Assembly (NCBI GenBank): GCA_041742635.1
Contig: JBGSIF010000175.1
Coordinates: forward strand, 1-64,000
Source: JTS-AC122 sp041742635
Lineage (GTDB): Bacteria; Planctomycetota; Phycisphaerae; Phycisphaerales; UBA1924
Reading direction: 5' to 3'
Length of the DNA: 64,000 nt
Numbering within the stretch: position 1 is the first letter of the stretch; every line of letters begins with the position of its first letter. A program made the translations under genes and the position numbers. The notes under the pieces are model-generated. The model was not told where the DNA came from, did not search any database, and saw nothing but the letters and a program-made list of their open reading frames with translations. Below are positions 17,511 through 27,100 of the stretch, in pieces.

Positions 17511-19814
17511 ATGAAATCTCGTATGAATAGCGGCGTGGTGCGTAGAACGAAGCGGCGGATGATCGGGCACGACGTCGGCGCGACGCCGGTGCTGGAAATG
17601 CTGGAGGCCCGCGCGCTGTTCGCGGGGGACTTCGCCAGCGTGGGGATGCGGTTCGAGACGTTCGGGTTCGGGAACCTGGATGGGGACGTATTCATCTCCG
17701 AAGGGTTCATAGACGACTCGCTGAGCACGTTCGGAGATGTGTTTTCGAGTGGATCGTTGGACCGGGTGCGGGTGGACACGCTGCCGTACGACTTTATCGA
17801 GCAGAGCGCGGACGGACGGTATGTGCGGCATCCTGATCGCGGGTCGTTCGGGGTGCCTGTGGAATCGAACGGGGCACGATTTTTGGATGCGGACGGATTC
17901 CCGGTGGGGTGGTGGTACGGAGACTTCGGTGGCGGGGACAAGGAAGCGGAGTTCATCGTGGAGCGGCCGGAGAACGCTGAGTACAGCGACTTCGTGGGGG
18001 AATGGCGGTTCAGCATGTTGACGATGGACGTCGGGGACGAAGACTTCGACAACGGGTACGGGTTGCTGTCGATCGACTTTGATGACGTGCGGTTTGTGAG
18101 AGATTCGGGACGGGTGCCGCACACGATCAGCGCGATCGACGTGGTGACGGATCGTGGGCGGCTGACGACGGAAGCGGGGGAGTATTTTTACCTGAGCAAG
18201 GACAAGTCGGTGATGATCTTCGCGGACATGGCGGAGAACGACGGGGCGGTTTCGATCGGGGTGGCGGTGCGGACGTCGCCCGCGTTATCGCGGGACGAAC
18301 TCGTGGGCGGGTACCTGCTGCAGTGGGCGTTCGCGGACACACCGGCGGCGGATGGGGCCAACGGGGAGGTGGACTTCCGACAGCGGTTCCTGAGTCTGGA
18401 AGCCGACGGGGATTACCGGATCTGGGATTTGGACGATTGGGACTCGGGGCGGGACGAGAACGAGTACGCGATCTCGCGTGGGTTCTGGCGTGTGTCGGGG
18501 AATCGGTTGATATTGGAAAGAAGGGATTCGGACGATGTGGTGGTGATGGGGGTGTCGCCGAACGGTTCGACGCTGGTGGCGTTGTCGCTGGATGATGGGG
18601 AGATATTCAGCCCGGTGTTGGGTGTGGGAACGCGGGCGTTCCCGAACGGGATTGTGCCGCCCCCGCCAAGCGGGGTGGACGCGGTGATCGCGGTGCCGGC
18701 GGCGGGCGAGTTCGGAAGGCCGCTGGTGTACGCGCTGGGGACGGACTACGTGTGGGAAGTGGTGGACCTGATCCGCGAAGCGGGTGGACCGACGCCGACG
18801 GGCGGTGCCGGTGATGTGGCGACGTGGATCGATACGAAGGACGGGCGCACGTATGCGGCGGCGACGAGCGCGCAGGGCCTGGTGTTGTACTCGCAGCCGA
18901 GCAGCGGGAACTGGACGTACCGGATTTTGACGAGTGAGATAGCGGGGGCGAACGCGATCGTGGGCGGGGCGGAAGGCGGCGGCGTGCAGGTGATGACCAG
19001 CCCGGACGGGATGGTCCATATCACCGGCTTGAACGCGGCTGGGGATGTCGTGCGGTACTACCAGACGGGCGAGCGGCTCACGTCGTCGGCGGCGTTCCGG
19101 TGGTTCTTCGCCGACACAGGGGACGACCTGGCACAGGTTGGGCAACACACGCCTGTCTTCGCGGGCGGGCTGGTGAGTTACGCGACGTCGTGGGGCGGAC
19201 TGAACGTCGCGGGGATCGAGGAATCGACGGGCACGATCTGGGTGGTGTGGTGGGCACCTGGGCAGACACGGTGGACGCTGACGACGCTGGCGCCGACACT
19301 GTCGCCGCCGGACTACACAGTGGCGGGCGGGCTGTCGGCGTACCTGACGCCTTGGGGCGGGATTAATTTATCGGTGATCGACACGGCGGGGGACCTTCGG
19401 GTCACATGGTGGGTGCCGGGGTTCGGGGGCAACTGGCGGCGGAGCAACCTGACGGACGAGGTGAACGGAGGAGCCGGGCCTGCGCTGCGTCCGGACTCGA
19501 TCAGCACGTATGTGTCGTCATGGGGGGGGCTGAACATCGTGGGGCTTGACGCGAGCAGCGGGGATGTGCGGGTGTATTGGTGGTCGCCGGAACGGACGAA
19601 TATTGGATGGGCGGTGACGTCGCTGACAGCGGCGGTGCCGCCCGGCACGGAGCGGATCGTTGATAGCCCAATTCTGGGACGAGCCTCAGAAGACCGGAGC
19701 CTGAATGTGTTCGGGTACGCGGAGGGGGGTTCGTTTGTGCGGTACTTCTGGCTGCCGGAGTTCGGCGGTGCGTGGCAGGTGGAGGACTTGACGGCGATCG
19801 CGGTAGATCGGTGA
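17511..19814 (+). CDS. LEPR-XLL-type exported protein with WGG/WW repeat modules
   Basis: About 767 residues from ATG 17511 (a GTG two codons earlier is also possible). The N terminus is basic and then has LEMLEARALFAGDF, the variant of the planctomycete LEPR-XLL motif that marks many large exported proteins. The middle part has lipocalin-like strands. From about residue 390 there are repeated units of roughly 55-60 residues, each with a WGGLN/WGGIN core followed by a TIWVVWWAPG-type strand, as expected for blades of a beta-propeller or lectin-like fold. No catalytic motif was found. It probably acts at the cell surface. The sequence right after the stop (19823-19843) is a gggatcga-type repeat. 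Confidence 0.65.
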   Translation: MKSRMNSGVVRRTKRRMIGHDVGATPVLEMLEARALFAGDFASVGMRFETFGFGNLDGDVFISEGFIDDSLSTFGDVFSSGSLDRVRVDTLPYDFIEQSADGRYVRHPDRGSFGVPVESNGARFLDADGFPVGWWYGDFGGGDKEAEFIVERPENAEYSDFVGEWRFSMLTMDVGDEDFDNGYGLLSIDFDDVRFVRDSGRVPHTISAIDVVTDRGRLTTEAGEYFYLSKDKSVMIFADMAENDGAVSIGVAVRTSPALSRDELVGGYLLQWAFADTPAADGANGEVDFRQRFLSLEADGDYRIWDLDDWDSGRDENEYAISRGFWRVSGNRLILERRDSDDVVVMGVSPNGSTLVALSLDDGEIFSPVLGVGTRAFPNGIVPPPPSGVDAVIAVPAAGEFGRPLVYALGTDYVWEVVDLIREAGGPTPTGGAGDVATWIDTKDGRTYAAATSAQGLVLYSQPSSGNWTYRILTSEIAGANAIVGGAEGGGVQVMTSPDGMVHITGLNAAGDVVRYYQTGERLTSSAAFRWFFADTGDDLAQVGQHTPVFAGGLVSYATSWGGLNVAGIEESTGTIWVVWWAPGQTRWTLTTLAPTLSPPDYTVAGGLSAYLTPWGGINLSVIDTAGDLRVTWWVPGFGGNWRRSNLTDEVNGGAGPALRPDSISTYVSSWGGLNIVGLDASSGDVRVYWWSPERTNIGWAVTSLTAAVPPGTERIVDSPILGRASEDRSLNVFGYAEGGSFVRYFWLPEFGGAWQVEDLTAIAVDR

Positions 19815-19822
19815 AGTAGGGA

Positions 19823-19843
19823 AGAGATCGAGGGATCGAGGGT
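19823..19843. repeat. gggatcga octamer repeat, intergenic copy
   Basis: About two and a half units of the octamer occupy most of the 42-base gap between two convergent genes. The same unit is found inside leuS and uvrC. Confidence 0.65.
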
Positions 19844-19856
19844 CAATTTGGCGGGA

Positions 19857-20633
19857 TTAGCACCGGGCGTATTTCACGATACAGCGGAGTGCGGAGACGC
19901 CGTCGCGCCAGGTGATTTTTTTACCTTCTTCGTAGGTACGGCCTGCGTAGGAGACGCCGACTTCGTAGACGCGAGCGGAGCGATTGTTGAGGCGTAGCCG
20001 CGCAACCTTGGCGACGAGTTCAGGCTCGACGCCGAAGCGGTCCTCCTGGATGCGAATCTGCTCGATGACAGGGCGAGTGAAGGCCTTGAGGCAGCACTCG
20101 ATGTCGGTGAGGTTGAGGTTCGTGAGCATGTTCGAGCAGGTGGTGATAAACCAGTTGGCGACGGCGTGCCAGAAGTAGAGGACGCGGTGGGTGTCGCCGA
20201 GGAAGCGTGAACCGAAGACGGCGTCGGCGCGGCCGTCGATGATGGGCTCGAGGAGTTTGGCGTGGTCGCGCGGGTCGTACTCGAGATCGGCGTCCTGGAT
20301 CACCACAATGTCGGCGCCGAGGGCAAGCGCGGCGTCGAAACCGGCGCGGACGGCGGCGCCCTTGCCACGGTTAACGGGCTGCAGGATCGGATGGATCACC
20401 CCCCCTTGCTCGCTCGTGCGGTTGCGGAGGGCTTCGACGAGGGCGCGGGTGCCGTCGGTGGAGCCGTCGTCGATAACGATGATGTGGCGTTCTACCCCCC
20501 CTGCACCCAGTGCCCCGATCTCCCCCCCACTTCCCGACGTCGTGCCAACTGGAGGAGTGACCAGGAGGCGTTCGAGCAAGCGCGGGAAGAGCGCGGCTTC
20601 GTTGAAGACCGGGATGATGACGGCGTAGCGCAT
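19857..20633 (-). CDS. Family 2 glycosyltransferase, polyprenyl/dolichyl-phosphate sugar synthase-like
   Basis: 258 residues. Motifs: AVIIPVFNEA at the N terminus, IIVIDDGSTDGTR, NRGKGAAVRAGFDAALALGADIVVIQDADLEYDP with the nucleotide-sugar binding DAD, then GSRFLGDTHRVLYFWH. This set is typical of DPM1-like enzymes that transfer a sugar from a nucleotide donor to a polyprenyl phosphate at the inner membrane. No C-terminal membrane segments are present. An extra Gly-rich loop (about residues 29-48, TTSGSGGEIGALGAGGVER) separates the first two strands and is encoded by GC-rich repetitive DNA. Convergent with the LEPR-XLL gene. Confidence 0.85.
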   Translation of the reverse strand: MRYAVIIPVFNEAALFPRLLERLLVTPPVGTTSGSGGEIGALGAGGVERHIIVIDDGSTDGTRALVEALRNRTSEQGGVIHPILQPVNRGKGAAVRAGFDAALALGADIVVIQDADLEYDPRDHAKLLEPIIDGRADAVFGSRFLGDTHRVLYFWHAVANWFITTCSNMLTNLNLTDIECCLKAFTRPVIEQIRIQEDRFGVEPELVAKVARLRLNNRSARVYEVGVSYAGRTYEEGKKITWRDGVSALRCIVKYARC

Positions 20634-20855
20634 GGGAGGGTGCGATGGCGGGGCGACACAGGGTCGATGATATCAAGGATATTACAACGCTGGACGGGCT
20701 GAGCGGCGAACGTGCCGCTCGTGACCGGCCTTGTGTGGTGGTGGCTCGATGCTGAGACCATCGTTGACTACGCGGTATCCATCGGCACGCGATTCGCCCC
20801 CAAATAGAAGCACGAAGACGCCAGCGGTACGACTTCGGGGCCGCGCCGCCCCGAG

Positions 20856-21221
20856 TCATTCTTCGCGCAGGATTTTCTCCATCGCTCGACCCTTGGCGAG
20901 TTCATCGACGAGTTTGTCGAGGTATCGGGCTTGCTGGGTCAGCGGGTTCTTGATGTCTTCGACCCGGTAGCCGCAGATGACGCCGGTGATCAGGCTCGCA
21001 CGCGGGTTGAGTTTGGCTTGGCGGAAGAACGCTTCAAAGGTCGCCTGGTCTTTGATGAGTTTCTGCAGCGAGCGTTCATTGAAGCCGGTCAGCCAGTTGA
21101 TCACCTGATGCAGTTCCGCTTTGGTCCGCCCCTTCTTTTCGACCTTCGCCAGGTAGTGCGGGTAGACGGACGAGAAGGTCAGTTTGGCGACGCGTGTATC
21201 GTGATCGAGTGCGCGGCTCAT
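20856..21221 (-). CDS. DUF2200 family protein
   Basis: 121 residues from ATG 21221; upstream in-frame sequence is not protein-like. The conserved DUF2200 pattern is present nearly throughout: HDTRVAKLTFSSVYPHYLAK, KKGRTKAELHQVINWLTGF, LNPRASLITGVICGYRVEDI and a C-terminal LDKLVDELAKGRAMEKILR. The family is widespread in bacteria and has no established biochemical role. It lies about 90 bases downstream of nuoD on the same strand. Confidence 0.88.
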   Translation of the reverse strand: MSRALDHDTRVAKLTFSSVYPHYLAKVEKKGRTKAELHQVINWLTGFNERSLQKLIKDQATFEAFFRQAKLNPRASLITGVICGYRVEDIKNPLTQQARYLDKLVDELAKGRAMEKILREE

Positions 21222-21307
21222 GGGGCGGTCCTCATGCTGATCGCAGAGCATCAAACGGTGGGTGTTGGGCGAGGCCGGGCGGGCCAAGGCCCGGGCAGGT
21301 ACCCGAA

Positions 21308-22618
21308 TCACCGATCCAGTTCCGCCGCGACGACGTTGATGGAGCCGATGATGGCGACGATGTCGCTGAGCAGGTGGCCCTCGGTAAGTTTCTGCATGAT
21401 GGAATAGTTGATGAAGCAGGCGGGACGGGTTTTGACGCGCCATGGGCGGGCGGTGCCGTCGGAGACGATGTAGAAGCCCTGCTCACCGTTGGGGCCTTCG
21501 TTCCAGCCGTAGGTCTCGGCGACGGGGGGCTTCCAGCCGCGGTTGGACATGATGAGTTCAAAGTGCTGGATGAGGCCTTCGATGGAGCCGTAGACGTCTT
21601 TTTTGCTGGGCTTGGTGATCTTGCCGTCGGCGAAGGTATCGACGGGACCGGGGGGGATGTTGTCGATGAGTTGCTTGATGATCTCGATGGACTGCTTGAT
21701 TTCTTCGATGCGGACGTGGAAGCGGGCGAAGACATCGCCGCCGCCGCCGCCGTTGGCGGGGTCGTTGGCGACGATGACCTTGAACTTAACAGCGGGGGCG
21801 CCCTGTCCGTCCCAGTTGTCGGCGTAGCAGAGGTAGGGCATGTCCTTGCGGAGGTCGCGGGCGACGCCGGAGGCGCGAGCCATGGGGCCGGACATGCTGT
21901 GAGCGATGGCGTCTTCTCGGGTGAGCACGCCGATACCGACGGCGCGGTCGAGGAAGATGCGGTTCTTCATGAGAAGTTTTTCGGCGTCCTCGATGGCGCG
22001 TGGGAGTTCATCGAGGATGAACTTCTTGACCATTTTCTTGAAGATGGCTTCATCGGGAAGGTCTTGCATGAGACCGCCGACGCGGGACCAGTCGGGGTGA
22101 AAGCGTTGGCCGGAGATGAAGTCGACGATGTCGTAGATGGTTTCGCGCGGGTTGAAGCAGTAGAGAAAGGCGGTGAAGGCGCCGAGGTCCAGCCCCGCCG
22201 CGCCGACGCAAAGGAGGTGGTTCTGGATCCGCGCCATCTCGTTCATGATGGTTCGGAGGACCTTGCAGCGCGGGGTGATATCAATGCCGAAGAGGCGTTC
22301 GACCGCGCCGTGCCAGGTGATGTCGTTGTGGATCGGCGACAGATAGTCCATGCGCGACACGATGGTCACGTACTGGTTGTAATCCAGGTGCTCGCCGAGT
22401 TTCTCGAAGCCGGAGTGGAGGTAGCCGATGTGGGGCGTGCAGCGTGCGATGCGCTCGCCATCGAGTTCGAGGACGAGGCGGAGGGTGGTGTGGGTGGCGG
22501 GGTGCTGGGGACCGAAGTTGAGCACCCAGCGTTCGCCGGTATCGACGTGGTTGGAGAGGTAGCCGGTGGAATCGACATCGACGTCGAGGCCGTCGTGGGG
22601 TTTGAGGGTGAAAGGCAT
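21308..22618 (-). CDS. nuoD: NADH-quinone oxidoreductase subunit D
   Basis: 436 residues from ATG 22618. This is the 49-kDa subunit of respiratory complex I, which lines the quinone site with subunit B. Family motifs: LNFGPQHPATHTTLRLVLEL, IGYLHSGFEKLGEH, YLSPIHNDITW, RETIYDIVDFISGQRFHPDWSRVGGL and GEQGFYIVSDGTARPWRVKTR. The last residues, GSINVVAAELDR, replace the more usual GSIDIVMGEVDR. No other nuo gene lies next to it; the neighbours are DUF2200 and an MlaF-like ATPase, so the complex I genes are dispersed or at least split in this genome. Confidence 0.95.
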   Translation of the reverse strand: MPFTLKPHDGLDVDVDSTGYLSNHVDTGERWVLNFGPQHPATHTTLRLVLELDGERIARCTPHIGYLHSGFEKLGEHLDYNQYVTIVSRMDYLSPIHNDITWHGAVERLFGIDITPRCKVLRTIMNEMARIQNHLLCVGAAGLDLGAFTAFLYCFNPRETIYDIVDFISGQRFHPDWSRVGGLMQDLPDEAIFKKMVKKFILDELPRAIEDAEKLLMKNRIFLDRAVGIGVLTREDAIAHSMSGPMARASGVARDLRKDMPYLCYADNWDGQGAPAVKFKVIVANDPANGGGGGDVFARFHVRIEEIKQSIEIIKQLIDNIPPGPVDTFADGKITKPSKKDVYGSIEGLIQHFELIMSNRGWKPPVAETYGWNEGPNGEQGFYIVSDGTARPWRVKTRPACFINYSIMQKLTEGHLLSDIVAIIGSINVVAAELDR

Positions 22619-22903
22619 AGGCCAGATGGTATGCGGGAAGGCGGGCCGGCCGAGTGAGGCGCCGGGGGCAAATGGGGAGGGTAACGGGGGGCGATTCATG
22701 CCCTGTGATGCAGGCGGCGAGGCACCGACCAACCGGCGATGGGCATCTACACCAATGTGAGGAGAGCATCGTCTGCCTCACAGGGGTAAGGCGGGTGGTG
22801 AGTATGCAGTGCGCTCGACGGATTCCGATACTTTGAAGAAGCGCGACGAATCGCTCCGAGGACTCCGCTCATCGTCGGCGTGTGTGCACCGATGTCGCGC
22901 CGA

Positions 22904-23821
22904 CTAGCCGATGCTGCGGGTGCTTTCGACGCTGGGGGCGGTGGGGAGTTTCTGGGCGACGCCGAGGAGGTCTTCGGCGTAGTTGGTTTCAGCGCGTCGT
23001 TCGGTGATGGGGCCGTCGGGGTCGCCGCGGAGAAACTGGCGTATGAGTTGCTGCTCGGTAGGCATGAGGCGAGCAGCCTCGAGGGGCGTTCGGCGCAGCG
23101 CGTCGAACCAATCGCGCGACTCGACGGTGAGCATGCGTCCCTTGTCGAGCATGGCCATGCGGTCGGCAATTGTGAAGGCCGAGTCCATCTCGTGGGTGAC
23201 AACGACGCTGGTGACGCCGAGTTTTTTGGTGAGGTCAACGATGAGACGGTCAATCTCGGCGCTGGTGACGGGATCGAGGCCGGCGGAAGGCTCGTCATAA
23301 AAGAGGATGCGGGGATCGAGTGCGAGGGCACGCGCGAGGCCGGCGCGTTTTTTCATACCGCCCGAGATCTGGGCGGGGTATTTGCCGGCGTGCTCGCGGA
23401 GGCCGACGAGTTCGAGTTTGATTTTGACCTGGATATCGATGATCTCTCGGCCAAGGTCCGTGTGCTCTTGGAGTGGGAGGGCCACGTTGTCGGCGATGGT
23501 CATGGAGTTGAAGAGCGCGCCGGACTGGAAGAGGATGCCGAACTTCAGGCGGAGTTCGTCCATGTCGGACTCGCGGAGGTCGATGGTCTCCTGGCCGAAG
23601 AGCATGATGGAGCCGGCGTCGGGCTTGATGGAGCCGATCATGGAGCGGAGGAGGGTGCTTTTGCCGGAACCGGAGCCACCCATGATGACCATGGTCTCGC
23701 CGGGGAAGACGTCGAGGGAGACGCCGTCGAGGACGGCGCGCCCCTCGAATTTTTTGACGAGGTTGCGCACGGAGATGATTGGCTCAGGAGACGGCGGCGG
23801 TGAAAGATCGTGGGCAGGCAC
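22904..23821 (-). CDS. mlaF: ABC transporter ATP-binding protein, MlaF-like
   Basis: 305 residues from a GTG start; no in-frame ATG is close. All ABC ATPase motifs are intact: Walker A GGSGSGKST, Q-loop LFQSGALFNSMT, signature ISGGMKKRAGLARAL, Walker B RILFYDEPSAGLDP and the switch His in VVTHEMDSAF. The GALFNSMTI and GGMKKRAGLARA patterns are characteristic of MlaF/Ttg2A, the ATPase of the outer-membrane phospholipid transport system. The C-terminal 60 or so residues extend beyond the ATPase core (LRRTPLEAARL onward). The partner permease MlaE and substrate protein MlaD are not in the window. Confidence 0.87.
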   Translation of the reverse strand: MPAHDLSPPPSPEPIISVRNLVKKFEGRAVLDGVSLDVFPGETMVIMGGSGSGKSTLLRSMIGSIKPDAGSIMLFGQETIDLRESDMDELRLKFGILFQSGALFNSMTIADNVALPLQEHTDLGREIIDIQVKIKLELVGLREHAGKYPAQISGGMKKRAGLARALALDPRILFYDEPSAGLDPVTSAEIDRLIVDLTKKLGVTSVVVTHEMDSAFTIADRMAMLDKGRMLTVESRDWFDALRRTPLEAARLMPTEQQLIRQFLRGDPDGPITERRAETNYAEDLLGVAQKLPTAPSVESTRSIG

Positions 23822-23886
23822 GACGGAATATAGGTGAGAAACGAGCGGTCGGGGGCGCTGCGGCTATGCGCGGCACGGGGAACGGT

Positions 23887-23915
23887 TTGCCGTTGCGGTG
23901 CGGTGTTTCTATACT
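23887..23915 (+). promoter_or_regulatory. Sigma-70-type promoter candidate upstream of leuS
   Basis: TTGCCG (23887-23892), a 17-base spacer and TATACT (23910-23915). The -10 matches consensus at five of six positions. It would start a transcript near 23922, ahead of the short ORF and hairpin that precede leuS. Confidence 0.5.
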
Positions 23916-23950
23916 GTTGCCGAACGAGTAGGCTCATACAGGTATTGCCG

Positions 23951-24013
23951 ATGTACTACTTGACGCAGGAACTCCGCTCGCCGCTTCGGCTCTTTCGAGA
24001 GTCAGCGAGGTAG
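23951..24013 (+). CDS. Putative leader peptide of leuS
   Basis: A 20-codon ORF, ATG 23951 to TAG 24013, too short for normal gene calling. It encodes a peptide with four Leu and five Arg (MYYLTQELRSPLRLFRESAR). It lies between a promoter candidate and a terminator-like hairpin upstream of leucyl-tRNA synthetase, so ribosome stalling on Leu codons could in principle control read-through. The Leu codons are not consecutive and a small hairpin (23990-23993 with 23998-24001, TTCG loop) overlaps the ORF. This role is inference; the ORF might be fortuitous. Confidence 0.35.
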   Translation: MYYLTQELRSPLRLFRESAR

Positions 24014-24051
24014 TGCGCCCACGGATCGTGCGATGAAAGAGATCATCACAG

Positions 24052-24080
24052 GCCCCGCGAGCGCGGGGCTTGTTTGTTGA
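24052..24080 (+). terminator. Terminator-like hairpin (possible attenuator) before leuS
   Basis: GCCCCGC at 24052-24058 pairs with GCGGGGC at 24063-24069 around a 4-base loop, followed by TTGTTTGTTG. There is no complete gene upstream on this strand that it would end, which supports an attenuator role for the leuS transcript. Confidence 0.5.
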
Positions 24081-24188
24081 ATAGGGAAGTGGATTGGGGG
24101 GAGTGTCGAAACGGCGTGCGACGCCGTGCAAACCAAGGCCGGCCTGTAGCGCCGGACGACCAGACGGCCGACCAGTAACGAGGCACCC

Positions 24189-27100
24189 ATGTCGATTCCG
24201 ATCGAACCGCCGAGCACGCCGAGTACGACCCCGCACAGCACGACCGAGCAGCCGCGGTTTCGGTATACCGCCGCGCTCGCGGACGACATCGAAACACGGT
24301 GGCAGCAGGAGTGGGACCAGCGGCAGACGTTCCGTCAACCCAACCCTGGCGAAACGGGGTTCGACGGGACGAAGCCGAAGTTCTATTGCCTCGATATGTT
24401 TCCCTACCCATCGGGCGCGGGCCTGCACGTCGGCCATCCCGAGGGGTACACGGCAACGGACATCCTGTGCCGGTATAAGCGGATGCAGGGATTCAACGTG
24501 CTGCACCCGATGGGGTGGGATGCGTTCGGCTTGCCCGCCGAGCAATACGCGATCCAGACCGGCATCCACCCCGCGATCACCACGCGCACTGCGATCGACA
24601 ACTTCCGCCGACAACTCAAACGGTTCGGGTTCAGTTATGATTGGTCGCGTGAGTTCGGCACCATCGACCCGACGTACTACAAGTGGACCCAGTGGATCTT
24701 CTTGCAGTTGTACGGGGCGTGGATGTGTGAAGAAGGGATCGAGGGATCGAGGGATCGAGGGATCGAGGGGAGAGCGCGACCGATTTCTGAGTTGTTGGCC
24801 AAGTTGGAGCGCGGCGAGATTGCGGCGCAGGTGAACCCGAAGGCGGCGGAGGTAAAGCCGCTCTCGCCCGCGCCGACGAGTTGGGCCGCGGCGACCGCCG
24901 AAGAACGACGCACGATCATCGACAGTTACCGGCTGGCGTATCTGGGGGAGCAAACGGTGAACTGGTGCCCAAGGCTCGGCACGGTTTTGGCGAACGATGA
25001 AGTGATCGACGGACGGAGCGAGCGTGGCGGGCATCCGGTGCTGCGCAAGCCGCTGAAGCAGTGGACCTTCCGGATCACGGCTTACGCCGAGCGTTTGCTG
25101 GGCGGCTTAAAGAAACTCGATTGGCCCGAATCAACGAAAGCGATGCAGTCGGAGTGGATCGGGCGCAGCGAAGGGGCGGAGATTGAGTTTGAGTTGGAAG
25201 GTGAGAAGGCATCAATCCGCGTCTTCACCACCCGCCCCGATACGGTCTTCGGCGCGACCTACATGGGTGTCGCGCCGGAGCATCCGCTGGTGAGCCGCAT
25301 CATTGCTTCGCCCGCCGCGGAGACGTGCGTACCCGCGCTGCGCGCGTACGTCGATCGGACCAAGAGCCGATCGGACATCGAGCGGATGGAGAGCAAGGAA
25401 AAGACGGGGGTCTTCACCGGCGTGTACGCCATCAACCCGGCGACCCGCCAGCGGATCCCGGTCTGGGTGGCGGACTACGTCTTGATGGGCTACGGGCACG
25501 GGGCGATCATGGCGGTGCCGGCGCACGACGAACGCGACTTCGAGTTCGCCGTCAAGTTCGGGCTCCCGATCCGCGATGTGGTCTACCCGAGGGTGCAACT
25601 GGCGATGGCACACTTTGCGAAGTACGCGCCCGCGGAGGTGCGCACGAACGAGCGATGGACGGGGGTGCTGGCGGACTTCCTGGGGTGGATCACGAGCAAC
25701 AACGCCGGTGCGGAGCGGTTCGGGGAAGGGCTGGGGGTGGTGACATCGCGCCGCCATCCGCCGATGGGTGGGACGGCGGTGCAGATCCACAGTGCCGAAG
25801 CGCCGCCGATCGAGCGACCGGGTTCAATCGGCGAACGCCGGGGCGTATCGAGCATCCAATGGCTCGACGCGATTGCCGAGATGAAGTTCGCGGGGATCGA
25901 CGATTTCACGGCTCGTTTCCAACACGGTCGGTTGTTTGTGACGTTGGGCGAAGCGTTCGTCGGCGCCGGGAACGAAGGCACCCTAGTGAACTCCGCGAAT
26001 GACGAAGTGTCACTCGACGGGCTGCATGTAGACGCGGCGAAAACAACGATTGTGGACTGGCTGGATCGAACGAAGGTGGGAAATAAACGTGTGAACTATC
26101 GACTGCGCGATTGGACGTTCAGCCGGCAACGGTACTGGGGCGAGCCGTTCCCGATCGTGTTTGATGCGCACGGGAACCACTATCCGGTGAGCGATTCGGC
26201 GTTGCCGGTGGTGCTACCGGAGTTGGCGGATTACGCGCCGGTGGAGAGCGAAGACCCGATGCCGCTGCTGGCCAAAGCGACGATGTGGATGAACACGACG
26301 GCGGGGGCCGCCGGAGTATCGTCGGCGTTGTTGGCGCCCGAGGCACCGGTGCGGCGTGAGAGCAACACCATGCCCGGCAGCGCGGGGAGTTCGTGGTACG
26401 CCATCCGATACTGCGATCCGAAGAACGATGGCAGGTTTGTAAGTAAAACGGCAGATCGGTATTGGATGGGGGATGGGTACGCCGGCGTCGATCAATACAT
26501 GGGCGGATCGGAGCACGCCGTGGGGCACTTGCTGTATTCGCGGTTCTGGCACATGGTGCTGCACGACCTGGGGCATGTGAGCACGATGGAGCCGTTCGAG
26601 CGTTTGTTCCATCAGGGGCTGATCACGAGTTTCGCGTACCAGCGAAAAGACAAGACGCTCGTTGCGACGGACTTGGTGGAAGAAACAGGCGAAGGGAAGT
26701 TCGTCGAGCGAGCGACGGGGCAACCGGTGACGCAGATCGTGGCGAAGATGTCCAAGTCCCTCAAAAACGTCGTCAACCCCGACGACATCATCAACGAGTT
26801 CGGGGCGGACACGTTCCGACTGTACGAGATGTACATGGGACCGCTGGAAGCGACCAAACCCTGGAACACACGCGACATCGTGGGGTTGCAGCGATTCTTG
26901 CAGCGTCTGTGGCGGGTGACGGTGAACGAGCAGACCGGCGAACTGAAGATCGCAACGGCAGGGAGCGAAACCGTCGAGCGACAGATGCACAAAGCGATCG
27001 CCAAAGTGGGGCCGGATATCGAGCGGATGGCGTTCAACACGGGGATCGCCGCGCTGATCGAGTTTGTGAACGTGGCGACGAAGGAAGCCGGGGAATCAGC

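Larger units (their letters stand above)
23822..24188. other. leuS leader region: promoter, short ORF, terminator-like hairpin
   Basis: 367 bases without a long gene, but structured. It holds a promoter candidate (23887-23915), a 20-codon ORF (23951-24013), a hairpin with T-rich tail (24052-24080), a second smaller inverted repeat near 24108-24125 (ACGGCG ... CGCCGT) and then the leuS start. The order is that of a transcription attenuation leader. No T-box consensus was seen. Confidence 0.5.

Noticed and set aside
23822..24188. T-box riboswitch before leuS
   Set aside because: No T-box consensus (AGGGTGGNACCGCG) is present; the hairpin there is a simple GC-rich stem.
23934..25034. 366-residue minus-strand ORF opposite leuS
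   Set aside because: Arg/Pro-rich shadow of leuS; the plus strand encodes the HVGH motif of LeuRS in this stretch.
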